DNA of 64,000 nt from Pampus argenteus (GCA_036937835.1 CM072869.1:11568001-11632000); one strand, 5' to 3'; counted from the stretch's first letter, positions 1 to 13,800 are shown. The notes: generated by a model from the sequence alone, not told the origin. Program-made: numbers and translations.

Positions 1-334
1 AACCTATAACCTTTTGTCTTGGAAAGTGTAGTTTGTCTTTTTTACTTAAAGTCTACATAAAGGTGGCAATAGCATGATGGGAAAATCCAGCATTCAAAAT
101 TTCCCTTGAAATTATTTGTCTAAGTATAGTCTTCTCAAAGGAAACAGTAGCTATCTCAGCTTTTTCTAGGTACATTTCACCATATTATTAACATATTTAA
201 TTAAGCTACAGCTGTAGGTCCACCTCTGCTTAAACAAAATGTCTCTAACTACAAGTTTGTGAATTGTTTTAAAATGTTAAACTTGCTGTTTTCGTGTGAA
301 AAATATAAATTATCGAGCCTCTATCTTACATCTT

Positions 335-545
335 TAGGAAGAAAGGGACAAACCAACCGACAGCTAACGTTAGCTAGCTAGCTATCTTAATAACTATGTT
401 CTCCGAGTTGTTGTGAACTAGCTTTCGTGGCTAACTGGTTTAGTAACTTACCTTTACTACAGAAGAAAACACTAATGTCAACAACAAGCCAGCAAACTGC
501 TGCTTGTCATCTATAGTATTACAGCGCTTCCTGCTGGCGATACTG
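335..545 (-). promoter_or_regulatory. Possible promoter and first exon of a neighbouring minus-strand gene
   Basis: On the minus strand, CTGTAGTAAAG|GTAAGTTAC gives a strong donor (exon end about 452). Upstream of it lies AGCAGGAAGCGC, an ETS-type core promoter motif, and downstream is GC-mixed sequence with the palindrome AGCTAACGTTAGCT (362-375). No coding exon is visible, because the gene would continue off the left edge. Confidence 0.25.
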
Positions 546-779
546 TGGAAATACATGGAGGTCCTCTGCAAAACAGTTTTAAAGAAATGTCACTAGATGT
601 CACCGGTGAAACACTTTTCTTTCTGCTGCAGGTTGCTCGCCTTTCACCTGTAACATCCATATTATACAGTAAACATGAGCTCGGTAATCTTCAGGTCATT
701 TCAAGTGAACCAGTTAAAGGCTAAAATTTCAATAAAGTTACAAACAAGTATTTTAGCTTTGTGCTATGTGCTACAGACA

Positions 780-1140
780 GATGTGGAAAGTAAACCTACT
801 ATAGCATTGCAGTGTAGTTTTGAGGTACCATACTTGTATGGCTACTACAAGCCTAAAAGTAGTATGGTATCTAATGCAAGCCTATTGTACTGTCAAATGT
901 ACAGTAAATATTGTACTAGTTACTGTAGTACTGTACTATGTATCATATAGAAGTTAGCCACATCAGCCAGCTAAAACATTAAGACGCCGTTTACATATTC
1001 ATGCATCAGTAACACTACAATAATATAAAATACATAATAACACAAGTGTACTTTATGTAAGTAGAATTTTAAATGCAGCACTTTTACTAGTAAATAGTTT
1101 TTATACACTGTGGTATTACCACTTACCTAAATAAAATGTG
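780..1140 (+). repeat. Interspersed teleost repeat, copy 1
   Basis: Blocks GATGTGGAAAGTAA, TTTTGAGGTACCATACTTGT, ATATTCATGCATCAGTAACA, GTAGAATTTTAAATGCAGCA, CTTTTACTAGTAAATAG and ACACTGTGGTATTACCACTT follow in the same order as a very common percomorph repeat (GTGGAAAGTAA..TTTTGAGGTACTTGTACTT..GCAGGACTTTTACTTGTAA..ACACTGTGGTATTGCTACTT). Heavily mutated. The short frame over 675-950 is not a gene. Confidence 0.7.
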
Positions 1141-1469
1141 TGTTTTTATTACTTTTTGTATCTTTAATCGACAGAGTACACCGGAGACTTGCTCTTTTTG
1201 GCAGCGGCATGTCAACATTTTTTGTGCAAAATTCAAAGAGAATAGACAATGAGTTCAGATTGAGCATACACTGAGGTGTTTAATAAAGTTGACAGTTTCT
1301 ACTGTTTGGGACTTCACAGGAGAACAAATTCTATGTAAGAGTTGTTTACTTCATTTTATACAGAATAAGAGAGATAACCTAAATTACACATTAAAAGCCA
1401 ATATTTGTACTTTTGTGAAGAATACAAATTTTGTACAACAATATCTAGCATAGTATCTTAATTGTTTAA

Positions 1470-4400
1470 TAAAAAGTTCACTTGAATATTTATTGTATGA
1501 TGAAAATAAAATAACACATTCAAGGGAAATAAAATGTAGATTAACTTAAAATCTCTTTCAATTTTGAAACAAATAATTTCATTATTGGCAACAAAGTCCA
1601 GCTTGTGCCGCCAAACGGTCTGAGCATTCAAACCGAAAACAGCTTCTTTAGTTAAGTGAACTACAAACTACAAACACTTACCAAACACATAGTTCTGTTT
1701 ATAAAAGCCATGAAGCAAAGCAGTGTATTCTTGCACAGCAAAGTGAACAAAGTTCTCTACAAAGGTTCATTGATTACTCTTTCCTTTCACATTCATCAGT
1801 TATGCACAATTTGGACAAAGACCAAAAGAGCAGAGTGTATCACAGTGCATTCCCCATGCATGTTCTTGTATGAGTCTTTTCTGAGAAGAGGCAGGTCTGG
1901 TCAAGTTTGGATGAAATCTGCATTGCTGTTGTTGTTGTTTTTTTCTTTTTAAACTGAGAGAAAATAAAATTAGTACAATTTTTCTTTGGGATAAGGCATT
2001 TCCTAACTGTGCATATAGATAGAGAAACTACAAAATTCCCTGATATGTCATCAAGTGCTAAAGTATGTGCTCAACTACGAGGTGATGCTGCCAAGACAGG
2101 CAGACAATTTTTGTTGTAGTCATTTGTTATTGCTATGTTCACCTGCTCCTGTGTTAAACAGCATTTACATTATGGATTACTTTACATTATGCTTAAGAAT
2201 GTCTACCAATGTATATGAACATGAGGAGATTGCCCCGGGGAATCCAAATTAATCATTTAATAAAATGTGTTATATTGTAACTTGTAATACAGCAAAATCC
2301 AGCTGTGGCACTTCAGAGGCTAACAGTCTTCCCTCAGAAGCTCTTCCTCCTAATGCTTCATGGACTGACTATGACCAGCAATGACATCATATCCTGTACC
2401 AGTCAGGTGAATTGGGGTAAAAACTGCATAGATCATTACGGGCATATACTAAGAACTACCATGGCGCTGATGATGGGGTGGAGAGAACAGAAACCTCAGA
2501 AACACACAAGATATGTCACGGCAAATGCAGAGTGATACCCCCCCGCCCCTCGTTCAGCAAACTTCTCATACAAATGTGTGCAATCCAGCAGTGAGACTGA
2601 AGTTGATGACTTTACGTTATTTTTTATGAATTATTTGCTTCTGTGACGATGGAAAAGAAAACAAGTCACAGCCCTCTTTCCCCTTCTGTCTCTGCATGAT
2701 GTGATAACACAAGCATCAGCCTTGCGTCGCAACACTTTCCACACACATGATTTCAACACCTTCAGATTTGGACTTTTCTGGCTCCTAAGTTTCCGAGGCC
2801 TACAGTATTCTTACTATTAATAGGGCATGGATATAAGATACAATTTCTGGAGCCAATTAAGGAAACATGAATATTTTTGTACATAATTATGACTGACATT
2901 TCAAGTAGACTGCAATATTTACAACCACTATGGGCACAGGCATGATCTGTATCTGTAAGAAAGTCAGCGGCCACGTTTATGTCTTCTGCTTAAATTCCAT
3001 GAACCAAAAACAGGATAGTGGAAATGGCTTGAGAGATTCAGTTGAGCTACATGCAATGAGAATAGATTATTATTCAATGTGAGGTTGGGACCTTGGATTT
3101 GTATGTTGGCAGTGTATTCAGCAGCTGCTGGTATACAACTAACACAAGCTAATACAATAGGCGGGAAAAAACCCTATTTCCTCTAGCCTTGTGATCATCC
3201 TTCACAAATATGAAAATAGTGGAACTTTGACCTCACAGCAGTCACCACTAATAAAGAGAGAAAAAACAAATTGGAACCACCTGGAACTAAAACATATGGG
3301 AGGTTTCGTTGGTAATTCAATTTAAGTGAGAGATTACAGTAACATTAACAAAATAGCAAATATTGACCAGTGAATGATCTACTTTTTAAGGGTCTACACT
3401 TGTAAACTTGGCTGTAATCCACAAAAATATACTTTTCTTGAAAATGGCGATCGTACAGTACATTCAGTATGTACTCACACCCCAGTGATATATATTAAAG
3501 TCGCTATTTACACAACAGAAGAAAATGTTTGGCTCAAATTTTCAATTGTACAAACAGAACAGCAAATTTTCATGGCTTTCAATATCGATTAAAGATCTGG
3601 TTTATACGACTTTACACTGTTTGAAATAAAGCACAATAGAAAATAAAACTATGACAAAAATGGTGCATTTGAGTGAATTGTTAGGAAACCATAGCAACTG
3701 TACAAAACAACACAAAAAGAACAGCTTTGGCTTATATTACTGATGAAATGTTACACAAATGTGAACATGTTGATTTTCTCACCAGTTCAACTGGACATTT
3801 TCGCATTATCTTTAATTGCACATTTATATATCCTACTCTTTTAAATTATAAAATGAATAGTATGTCATTATTGCAATATATTCTGTTGCTATGGTGTTTT
3901 ACCCCCAACAGTATTGTTTCATGTTTAATAAGTCTCAACTGCTGCAATTGTTTACTGTAAGATCCAAATTCCCATATAATATTAATTAACTCCACGTTCT
4001 CTGTATCTCCTGATCAACTGAATCAATAAATTAGAAGAGGCCACTTGAGAGAAAGGTCTTGTATGGTTACAGCATGAATTTAAAAGATAGTTCTTACAGT
4101 GAACATCATATGTAGGGGTCCTCAGCCTGAAAGCAACACAACTTTCTCTGATTGTTTGCAACTTGCGAGCACAACAGCAAAAACAGCAACTACATGTAAG
4201 TGTCTGACTAGACCAGTGACTACAATAATCTATCGCCTATTGTTTAACAATATTCTTTGAACATCTTTCTTCTGCAAACATCATCTGAATTGCACCAAGT
4301 ACCTGATACCACTTGCCTGTGCATATAATTCAATCCAGCTAAGTGACATTTGTTTTATCTTACTGTATCAGTTTGAGAATTTAGATATGTCCTGACACGC

Positions 4401-4556
4401 CTTATTACATTTCCCACTCAATCTTACAAATTGAACTGGAGTTGAATAATAGTATCATAATGATAGCTCTAAGGACCCTTGCTCTTTCTTTTATCTCCAT
4501 GTCTAACCCCTCCCCTTCTCTGACTGGCTGGTGACTGGAGGCTCGACTGGGGCTCT
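1470..4556 (-). other. mef2a: Probable mef2a 3' UTR
   Basis: Sequence downstream of the stop codon on the minus strand, AT-rich and without a convincing ORF. The nearest canonical AATAAA found on the minus strand is at 1494-1489, about 3.06 kb after the stop, with another at 1150-1145. MEF2A transcripts in vertebrates have long 3' UTRs, so an end near 1.47 kb is plausible. ATTAAA at 3816-3811 could give a shorter form. The true end cannot be fixed from sequence. Confidence 0.45.
1489..1494 (-). other. Candidate polyadenylation signal AATAAA
   Basis: Minus-strand AATAAA, first canonical signal seen after the mef2a stop codon. Sequence just downstream on the minus strand is TA-rich (ACAAT, AATTAAG) rather than clearly GT-rich, so support is weak. 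Confidence 0.3.
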
Positions 4557-4893
4557 TTATGTCACCCATGAGTCCATGCGCAGGCGCTTGACTGTGGGGC
4601 TCTCCCTGTCCTCAGATCCAGCCGGGGGTCTGCCCAGCCCCAGTGGGGAGTGGAAGTCTGGCCGGTGGTCCTCTCGATCACTGCCGTCATAAGAGCTACA
4701 GGAGGAGCTGAGGCTATCGGCAGGCGAACGTCCCAGAACTTCCTGTCTACTGGACCTTTGCTGCGGCTGCTGAGGAGGGAAGCCAGAGGGGGTGACACGC
4801 TCCCGTGGTGGTGAAATGGGCTCAGACTTTATGTTTATGCTCTGGCTGGTGCTGATGGAGAGGTTGGAGCCCTGAGGTAGGTGACCTCCACCA
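4557..4893 (-). CDS. mef2a: mef2a last coding exon with SUMO switch, NLS and stop
   Basis: Coding part of 337 nt, closing the split valine and ending at TAA (4559-4557). It encodes VGGGHLPQGSNLSI, INIKSEPISPPRERVTPSGF, SPADSLSSSCSSYDGSDRED and ESPTVKRLRMDSWVT. IKSEPISP is the phospho-dependent sumoylation/acetylation switch. VKRLRMD is the C-terminal basic nuclear-localisation motif. Where human MEF2A has polyglutamine and PQ repeats, this protein has only a short PPQQPQQR stretch. The acceptor is TTTTCGACAG before 4893. Confidence 0.97.
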
Positions 4894-7800
4894 CTGTCGA
4901 AAAGATAAGCAGAATAATATGTGTTCAGTTCAAAAAGGAAACAACAAGTGTGAGATGCTGCAATGTGAAAAGCCAGGAATATGAAGATGTGTGAGTCAGC
5001 ATGATATCACAGAACACAGTGGGTGTTGCTTTTATCTGAGGGCTTCTGGAGAGTGTGCCTTTGTTTGGAAGTGCGTTACTCACACCAAAGAATTAAGAGC
5101 TGCCTGGCCCAGTTGATGCTGTTGCCATGCCGACATGGAGCCCAGTGAGAGCCCAGGAGAGCTGAAGCCCTGTAGGGAGGAGATCTCTGCACTGCTCAGG
5201 GAGTACTCTGTAAAAACAAAAGCAGCGACACACCGTGAGAATCTCACTCGCATTTCAGCTACAACACCATGTGCCACTGAGAACCACCAGTGTTTATTAC
5301 TAACAGTCATCACTATGACCGTTTGTCAGTCTGAGGGGTGAGAGAGAGGCCAGGCTCACCAGCAGGGTTGTAGGAGGTGGGCATGCCTGAATAGACCAGG
5401 CCCTGTGGGGGTAAGCTGGGGGTAGTGACTGACACTACTGGAGTGGCCAGCGGTTGAGTGGAGTGGGAGCTGCTTATCCTCTGGGTGTTCTGCAAAACAC
5501 AAAAAAAACAATAAAAAAAATCATAAGTCCAAAATACAGTATTTAAACAATTCCACACAATAATACTAGACAATATGTGTTTTCTTATCATTTAAGACAT
5601 GTATTCCAAAGTGTGCAAAGGTACTTACTGTACATATTGATGTAATCAGGAATGAGTGTTACCACAAGGTGGTGGTGTAGTTTCATGGCAGTCAGTATTC
5701 TGATCTTTCTAATTATGTTGTTGACGATATACTAGCTGAATTTATCCCACATCAAAACGACCACATACATATAGATTTATATCACTCACTCCTATGGAAA
5801 CATTGGTCTAATTGTCTTTAATTTATGTATTGTACCTTGTTTGTGTTTGTATGTTTTAGAATGGAGTATGACAATAATAATAAAAATAATAATAATAATA
5901 ATAAGTTGAACTGAACTGTAATGAACTGAAATTACCGATTTTATTAATTAAAATAAATATTTTGTTCATTGCATCAATCTAAAATGGCATCTATAACATG
6001 CAATTTCAGGCACAAAGGATTTATTAGTTCATCTATTCTTTATTATATTATACCTAAAGAGTTTAATTTTGTTAGACTTGAAAAATATATGATTAAAGGA
6101 ATAGTGCACGACAATAAAGAACAGGGCTGCTCACTTCTAATGCAAACATTATACATTCAGAGTGAGACAAATCAAGTGAGTCTAGTAATCAACTAAAGCC
6201 TAACTGAGTTATAACTGAGAGGGTACAAAAGGATCATATCATTTACACATTTCCCAGAGTGATGTGGTTTTTAGTGCAGTCACTGTCATGCAGTCTACAA
6301 CAATCACACCTACACAGCACGGTGTGGTCATGCAGAAAACTAAGTTGCGAGCTAGAAAAACACACACTCCAACTACACTAGTCCAATACAGACATAGCTT
6401 AGAACAATACTAGAACAAATCCTCAGTATATAATGTCACAAACATGTGTTGCTGCCAGCGGTTACATTTGAAGCAGCATTGCATCATGATCTACAATTGA
6501 TAGCTTCCTTGCATTGTTCCAACACTCTCTAGCCAAATGACTTCACCAAACCCGAGTACTTTACAAAATGACATCATTCAAGATGATGTAATCCTCTCTT
6601 TCTTAAATGATTTAGATTTTACACCCTAAAACCTTTCAGATGGTGACTACAATTTAATAGTTAACAAATAAAAGCACTGACTATCTTTTTATCTGACACA
6701 CACTCAAACACACACAAACTCCTTGTGGTCTCGTTATGACCAACATTGACGTGTAGGGAATGGAGGAGCCAATTAAACAGGCCAAGGCAATTTTCACAGG
6801 CCAAACCCAAAACATGCAGTGACAAAACATTTTTTTATAATTTATTATTGCTGGCAGTTCTGAGGTCCAATTTCTGGCTTGAGCTCTGCTTTTAGTCAAA
6901 CGTGTGATTACCGGAAGCGTGTTCACATTTCAGCCATTTGCCCATTTTGTCGCAACTCACCAAATCCATTTCCTCCTCCTCCGACTGCCCTCAACAGAAG
7001 AAAAGAAGAGAGGCAGAGTTACAGAAAAGAAGCAGAGCGACTGTGAATCGCTCTGGAAAATAGTTTCACCTAACTAGACTTTAAAAGGGACAATAAGGAA
7101 TATAAAAGTGTGGATGACTGCTGTAGTCGTAAAAACCCACAGATTTTGTGTCTGTTGTCATACTCATGAACCATTTTGTCCGAAGCATATACCACACCAT
7201 ATGTGGCCACAATCCTCCTACGATGTGTGAATGATGAGCTCTGGAGCAATAGTTTTTTTGGGTTACAAAGTTCTAACTGGTAAACGAATGAGTAAAATCT
7301 TGGAGAAAAAAACAACACGTACAGTAAGGCTGACACTCATCTGATTCTGAATGCAACACCATAATCAAGCCATAATAATCAGAAATTGCAGATAATTTCT
7401 TTATCTTTCTACCTACAATGAATGCATGGTACTGTACATTTTGAATCATCCTTGCTCTTGTAGTGTACTGTGCTAAAACTAAAAGCCCATCTTCCATCTT
7501 TTTCTGTTCTGTGGGACATACTGCGACCAGGCCAGAGATGTCTTAATACCCACACTCAATCAATAGCGGCAGGAAGACACGACAAGGGCGACAAGATATT
7601 ATCTGGCTCACACCATGGGCCCCTGATTAAGTCTTCATCTACACTCTGTCACACAGAGATGTGATTAATTTAATACCATTATGGCCTAATGACAGGCTGT
7701 CTGCAGACCTGCCACAGCCAGCACCCTTTGCAGCCTGTACCAGTCGAAAATACTTCATGGCTCAGAGAAATGAACCTCCCTCCCTCACTGCCTAACCTGT

Positions 7801-10800
7801 TTCAGACCTCTTACAACACAACTGGTCCTGCTCTAATGGGTCCACATGCTGGCTGACATGGCAACACACAGTTGTTTGAACACTGCTTCTTGCTAGTTGA
7901 GTCTTGGCAAAAGAGAAGCACCCACAGTAACCCAAAGTGTATTTACAAAACACGATTTCATTTTCCTGGAGTGGCTCCTGTTGCTGACAACAGCAACAAC
8001 ATGCAAAGTTCAAAATAGCAAATTTACTGGCCAATTTCTGAAAATCCCCCACCTACATTATTTTTGAATGTTGATTTATGAATGGATGAGTCTAGTGTAG
8101 CCCCAGGTGTTCACTGTGGTCAGGGCATCCTGCACCGTCATTGTTATAATTAGAGAAAGCCTCTCATTTAAATGTGAATAATTGAGTGAGCGTTATGACA
8201 CCTGGGCTGCAGATTCTTTGCTTGGTCCACATTCTAATGGATGTGATGTGAGAAAAATGCAACACAAGAAGGAACCCTGCTCAAATTTGGCCTGCAAACT
8301 GTAAGTGAGTCGCACTTTGTAGAAAATACATTTCTTGGTGAGGTGTCAACCTCACTAGCATGGTATGCTACACCAATGTGATAACATCAAAAACGTGTGT
8401 AGGCAAAGTCCTACAAAACATTCTGCAAAGAAAGTCAGGATAAAGACATTAAACAATGCCCCACTCTGCCCTGCAGCAGAGATATTTGAGAGTACTTCAG
8501 CTATTGATACTTGTGTGCAGTGGTGTGCTCTGTACTCACCAGTGGGGGCATCATCCCTTTGCTAGATGGAGGGATAACAACCCTTAGGTCTGGCTTGCGG
8601 CTTCCCATTCCCATGTTCCCTCCAGGTGGTGGTGGAGACTTGGTGGGCATGACTTTACCCAGGCCATTGCCGCTGGTTGTGCTGATGAGGCCCGGAGAGC
8701 CCCTGGGGTTAACAAAACCATTCCCTGCAGAGGTACACAGCGACAGAAACACATCATCAAACCATGGACTGTGACTGACAATACTCCCTGTCATCAAGCA
8801 AACCTCTCGCACTGTGTTGTTTTCCAGCTTGCTGCAGCACACAGCGTTAAGTGTTTCCAACCCTCTGGGAAGTTTTAATAGACTTGGATAATTATCCTGC
8901 ACATTTACAAAAATAAAATGTCCATTTCAAAATTGATGAGCCTTTTATTTTTTATTGTGAATGATTACATCAACGTCAGTTCTTTGCATCTTGGGATGAG
9001 GAGCAGTTCACTGACAAATGTACTGTGACTGCTTAAAAGAACTAGCTGAAGCCATTACAGTTGAATTAAATCAATAAAAATCTCTACGTGCTGTTTTTTT
9101 ACACTGTGCACACAAACAACAGCAAAGTGCTAGACCCTCCCTTCAATAGTCACACCTTGATGTGCATGATCTCCATTAACTTATTTTAGGAACTCACGTC
9201 CTTATAATTCACTCCTACTACATCTCTGGACAACTATCACATGCAAAAGACAAATATTATCAGTGGGTGTGGACAGATTACTGATATTAAACAAGCAGTT
9301 CTCTATTCACAGTATAACATATAAGTGCTATAAACTAACACTGTAAACATACTTTGTGTAGATTTATAGTAACATTTTCAGGTACTGTGTTGTATAATAT
9401 ACTGTATAGAATAATACTATTTCATTCTTGGTAGTTTGCCAATTAAAATTAATTAATTAACCCCTAAAATTGTACTGCATACTATGCCTTTTAAATGCCA
9501 ATTTCACAAGAAGCTAAAATCGTCCTGATTTTGTCAAGCTACCATTTATTTCCAACTACAAGATAATGTATGACTCATCTGAACAAAGGCTGCAGAGCGA
9601 TTCTGTAAATTCCCCAGAAATCCAATCTAATAAAAATGGTACAGTGAAGTGTTATGAAAAAAACAAAGTGATATTTCAAGGGCTCTTCACTTTTAAATTA
9701 AATTTACTTTATGTGTAAATGAGTTAATAGGTGTAAAAAGTATATTTTCACAATATACTTAAAATGAAAAAAAAAACATGTTGAAATCCTAAAAACAACG
9801 GGAAGAAAGAATGAATGGTATCTAGCACTGCATCAACAGGTCAGTAACACTTCAACAAGTTGCTGACTTCTCCATTGTGTTCGGTGTATCCCAGTGAAAC
9901 ACAAAGTGTGTGCACAACAAGTAGGCTCTTGCGTAGGAACATAATGGAACAATAACCCTTCTGACTACAGATAAGGACACCAACAATTGATGGTCAAATA
10001 AACAGTTATGAAGCCCACAATAGTATCTCACAGCTGAATCAACAGTATATACAAGCAGCTATCACCATCAGCTCTGGCTTTGATCATACGAGACTTGGCT
10101 GCTGTGAGAAAACAGTGTTTACAGAATTAGCAAAGTAAATGTCCATGGCCCTAAAAATAGCAAACCTGATTAAAAGCAGGGAAGATGTCATTCAGTGAGA
10201 ATGAGATGTTGGTCTGTGTAAAGGAATGAGTTACAGTGCAGCATTGTGGCATGTGAAGAGCTTTCGGATTACAATCGGTGAACTGTGATATTCTACTTTG
10301 AAAGAGATTTTTAACCATGAAGCTGTTTTTGGGAAACAATATAATAGACACCCAATAGTAGTTTAGTGGGAAAGGAAATTGATAGACTTTTTTTTATAGT
10401 ACATACGTTTCACATTCAGATTTTGTTCACACCTGCTCAGCAGGTGGAGCAAGTCATCCAGTTAGCAATTCAATCCCTGGCTTCTATTTTACACACATAG
10501 CTAGTCAGTTAAATACACCTGTGTCAGTCTACTAACATTCACAGTTCTTTAATGTGTTTATTGTAACGTATGAATTTCGTTAATTTTGCTTTATGCTATA
10601 TGACTGAGGCAAGAAAATAGTCACATTGCATCTATTGACATTTCAGTGATTTTCTTTGTTCACCTATTTACAGAGGACTGGAGTTGATACCAGTATATTC
10701 TGAGCCGAAGTCAGTGTGACACCCTGACGCACTGCCAGTTCATCATAGGGCACAGACAGACAGATAGTCATTGCTGTATTCATGGTCTAATTTAGACTCG

Positions 10801-13800
10801 GATTAACCCACCTGACTTGCATATCTTTGGAATGTGCCTCTGATTATAACTTCAAATGTCAGTCTGATGATGAGTAAATCCCACATTTCTTTCAAATAAT
10901 TGCAAGGATGAGAACACGTTTAAGCACATACTTAAACTACACAATGAATTTAGAGCCAAGATAACAGCCACAACTTGAGACCCAGACTTTCAACAGGAAC
11001 ATTTCAATGGGCTTTCCCGATGTTTGCCCTCATTTTTCTAACATTGGTTTTACCAATCAGTCCTCTGTGACTGAAACCTGTGCTTGATGTAAGCAGTTTG
11101 GTTTCTGTTCATTGTCCTAAATTATTAACATGGTGGGAAGGGGCATTATGTGTAGGCTTGCGTTTACAACTGAAACATTCTGTTTCATTTGAAGTAAATG
11201 GGAAAAAAACACAGTTACTTGTTGTTGTGGCCAACAGGTCAGGTTCAGGCAAACATAAACTGTCTTGATGAATGAGAAGAAATAATAGATATAAATTGAG
11301 TGCCTCCAAACAGAGAACAGGTTTCTAATAATAGATGCCATCCACAGTCCTATTGTTGTGTCTCAGACAGGATGTGCAGGGGATGATTTGTTAAGACAAA
11401 AGACAGATGGCAGCCAGGTAAATAACTGCTTGTGCCCTTCGCTCTTTTCCTTAAAATTGTAGTTGACAGACGGTTCACATTATTGTTTTCTTGTTTTATA
11501 GCATGGGTATAATTCATCATGATCCCTCAACTTTAAATACAAATTTTACATTTAATTAATCAGGCACACAACTACAATAAAAATCTGATCTGACATCAAA
11601 TATGCACCAAAAGGGACTTTAAATAATAAATGTGAACTGTTGGACATACAAACATGCTTTAGAATTGCTTGTAATGCATATTAATGAAGGAATGTGCACA
11701 GCGTGCAGACATATTGCATGACAGAGAGCATTCTCTTAAATCCTCCTTGTTCACCACAACTCATTCTTGTAATTAGGTGCAACTGTAAGTTGAGAGGAGC
11801 TGAGAGGAGAGATGTATTATAGAATTGCACACAGGGGTAACATTATAAAATGAGACTGGTTTATCTGAAAGTGTAGTAGCTGTAAAGTCATTATCTGGAC
11901 CATATAAGAACACCAAATGACTTATTTCAGAGAGAACAATTGAAATTAGTTTGCTTGAAAAATATAATGTTCACTGTTCACAATCCACTAAGTAAATAGT
12001 AACTCATCTAGATCCCACAATTAAAACAGTTACCTGTCACTCTTAAGGGTGACAGAAGATGTGTGGACAATAAGTTACCTCTTCTATTTGTGTTACGTTT
12101 AAAAAAAGTGCTCAGTATTTGCTGTATATGCTTGTAATCCTCCCTTAGTGGTGACACCATAGAACAGGAGAGAAGATATCACACACATTTCCATCTGACA
12201 ACTCTGAAAGGCTTCTGCTGTGGTCATAGCTGCAACTTGTGAAAAATCAGAGCTATGTCAGAAATGGTCATCTGACAGCAGGGCTGGAGAGGTTTCTCCT
12301 CCATGTTGTCTCTGCTGTTCTACACACTTGGTACAAACAACAGCTGCAGCATGCTCATGCTGTGCCAAACGCTGACTCCCACTGGCAGAGGATCCTAGCT
12401 CTGCCCCGACCCAGGACCACACCCCAAACTTAAAACTTGCCCCACAATCTCCTCAAAAATGTTACATGCAAAGCTACCAAGGTGGTCTTCTGCTATCTAA
12501 TCAATATCTAACAAAATATCCCATTCTTGTGGGCTTCCACAAGCTATGAACATTAAATATTGTACCATTTGGTAATAACATCTTGCATTCAGAAATACTA
12601 TATGGAGTACATGAGATAAGTAACATGGAAAGAGTTAAACTCCACCTGCCTCCACCTCTCACACAGCACATTACAGCCACGACAGGCTGTCCGGTCATTG
12701 TGTACTGAGGACTTAGTGGGATGTCATGGCCCGAATACCTACAGGGTTATGCTGGTCTAGGCATCTTACAGACCCTCTCCAACCTTATAAGGGCTGCAAG
12801 GGTAGTAGGGGAAAACAGATGCACCTGTCAATAGAGGGAAGGAAACAGGAGGAGGGAGGGCTGCATAGAGGTGACAAGTTTAAAGGAAACGTTGCATTTA
12901 TTTACCTGCCAAAGTTGGACTGCTAATTGCCTTGCCTGGTTACCCTTTTCAAGCACAAACACCACACTGCCTGAATGCTGCTGAGCCATTTCCTATCTCT
13001 CATACATACATTTAACAAGCATATCATACATTTCCCATGTTGAGAGAAGGTACACAGATGTATCCCCTTAGCATGCAGCAAAAATATAGTCACGCAAAGG
13101 GCATTATCAGGCAAAGGCACTATCAGTAAATGACAGTGACAACTGTCTTAAACCAATCACAGGTGGATACGCAACTATCTAGCTCGCGTGCTAAGCGGGA
13201 GGCCTATTGGGCAGAGCTACAGAGAGCTAATGAATCTCTCCGGAAGGACTTACCCGCTGGGCTGCAGCCCGCACCACTTGGCACTGAAAGGTCTGTGGTA
13301 TCCAGAATGCCACCTAACGAGATGCACAGAGTGATATGATTAACCATCTGCATCCTTCTGCAAACTAGCAGAGCATGTGATGGAGATGCAAGACCAAACA
13401 TGAAAATGTCATGTAGATCTATCTTCATCTTCAGAGTATATAAAAGGGAGGCAAGTCCTCCACCAGTGTCCTCTTCATGCTGGCGAATCTTTTAATATAT
13501 GATTAAAGAGAGCAGCATCAACCTATGGCATGGATTGATAAATAAATATAGTATAAAGTTTAGGAGGGTGAATGCAGCACTCATAGCAGCACTATGAGCA
13601 TGCACCTGCAACAGTCTATTGGAAATCAAGCATCTACCAGAGCCTCTCTTTACTGTTGTATGAATACTCTACTAAGCAGACATTTAAACCAAAACAGACA
13701 TGGTTTTATGCCACATGAACCTGAAAGTTCAAATCATTGCTAAAACTGTTTGAAAAAAGCTCATAAACAATTAAGAACGAGCGGCAAACAATCAAGCATG

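Larger units (their letters stand above)
8725..13253 (-). other. mef2a intron, 4.5 kb, with old SINE-like fragments
   Basis: Contains SINE-like remnants at 10441-10500 and 10724-10838 and a perfect MEF2 consensus site at 10151-10160. The remainder is AT-rich without recognised content. Open frames at 11080-11341 overlap on both strands and look like chance. Confidence 0.65.

Noticed and set aside
515..540. CTCF-like CTTCCTGCTGGCGAT
   Set aside because: Only part of the CTCF core matches; an ETS-type site is a simpler reading.
8501..8902. 133-codon minus-strand frame and the opposite-strand frame at 8511-8774
   Set aside because: They overlap the real mef2a exon 8540-8724. The frame reads through both splice sites into intron, and the plus-strand one is its shadow.
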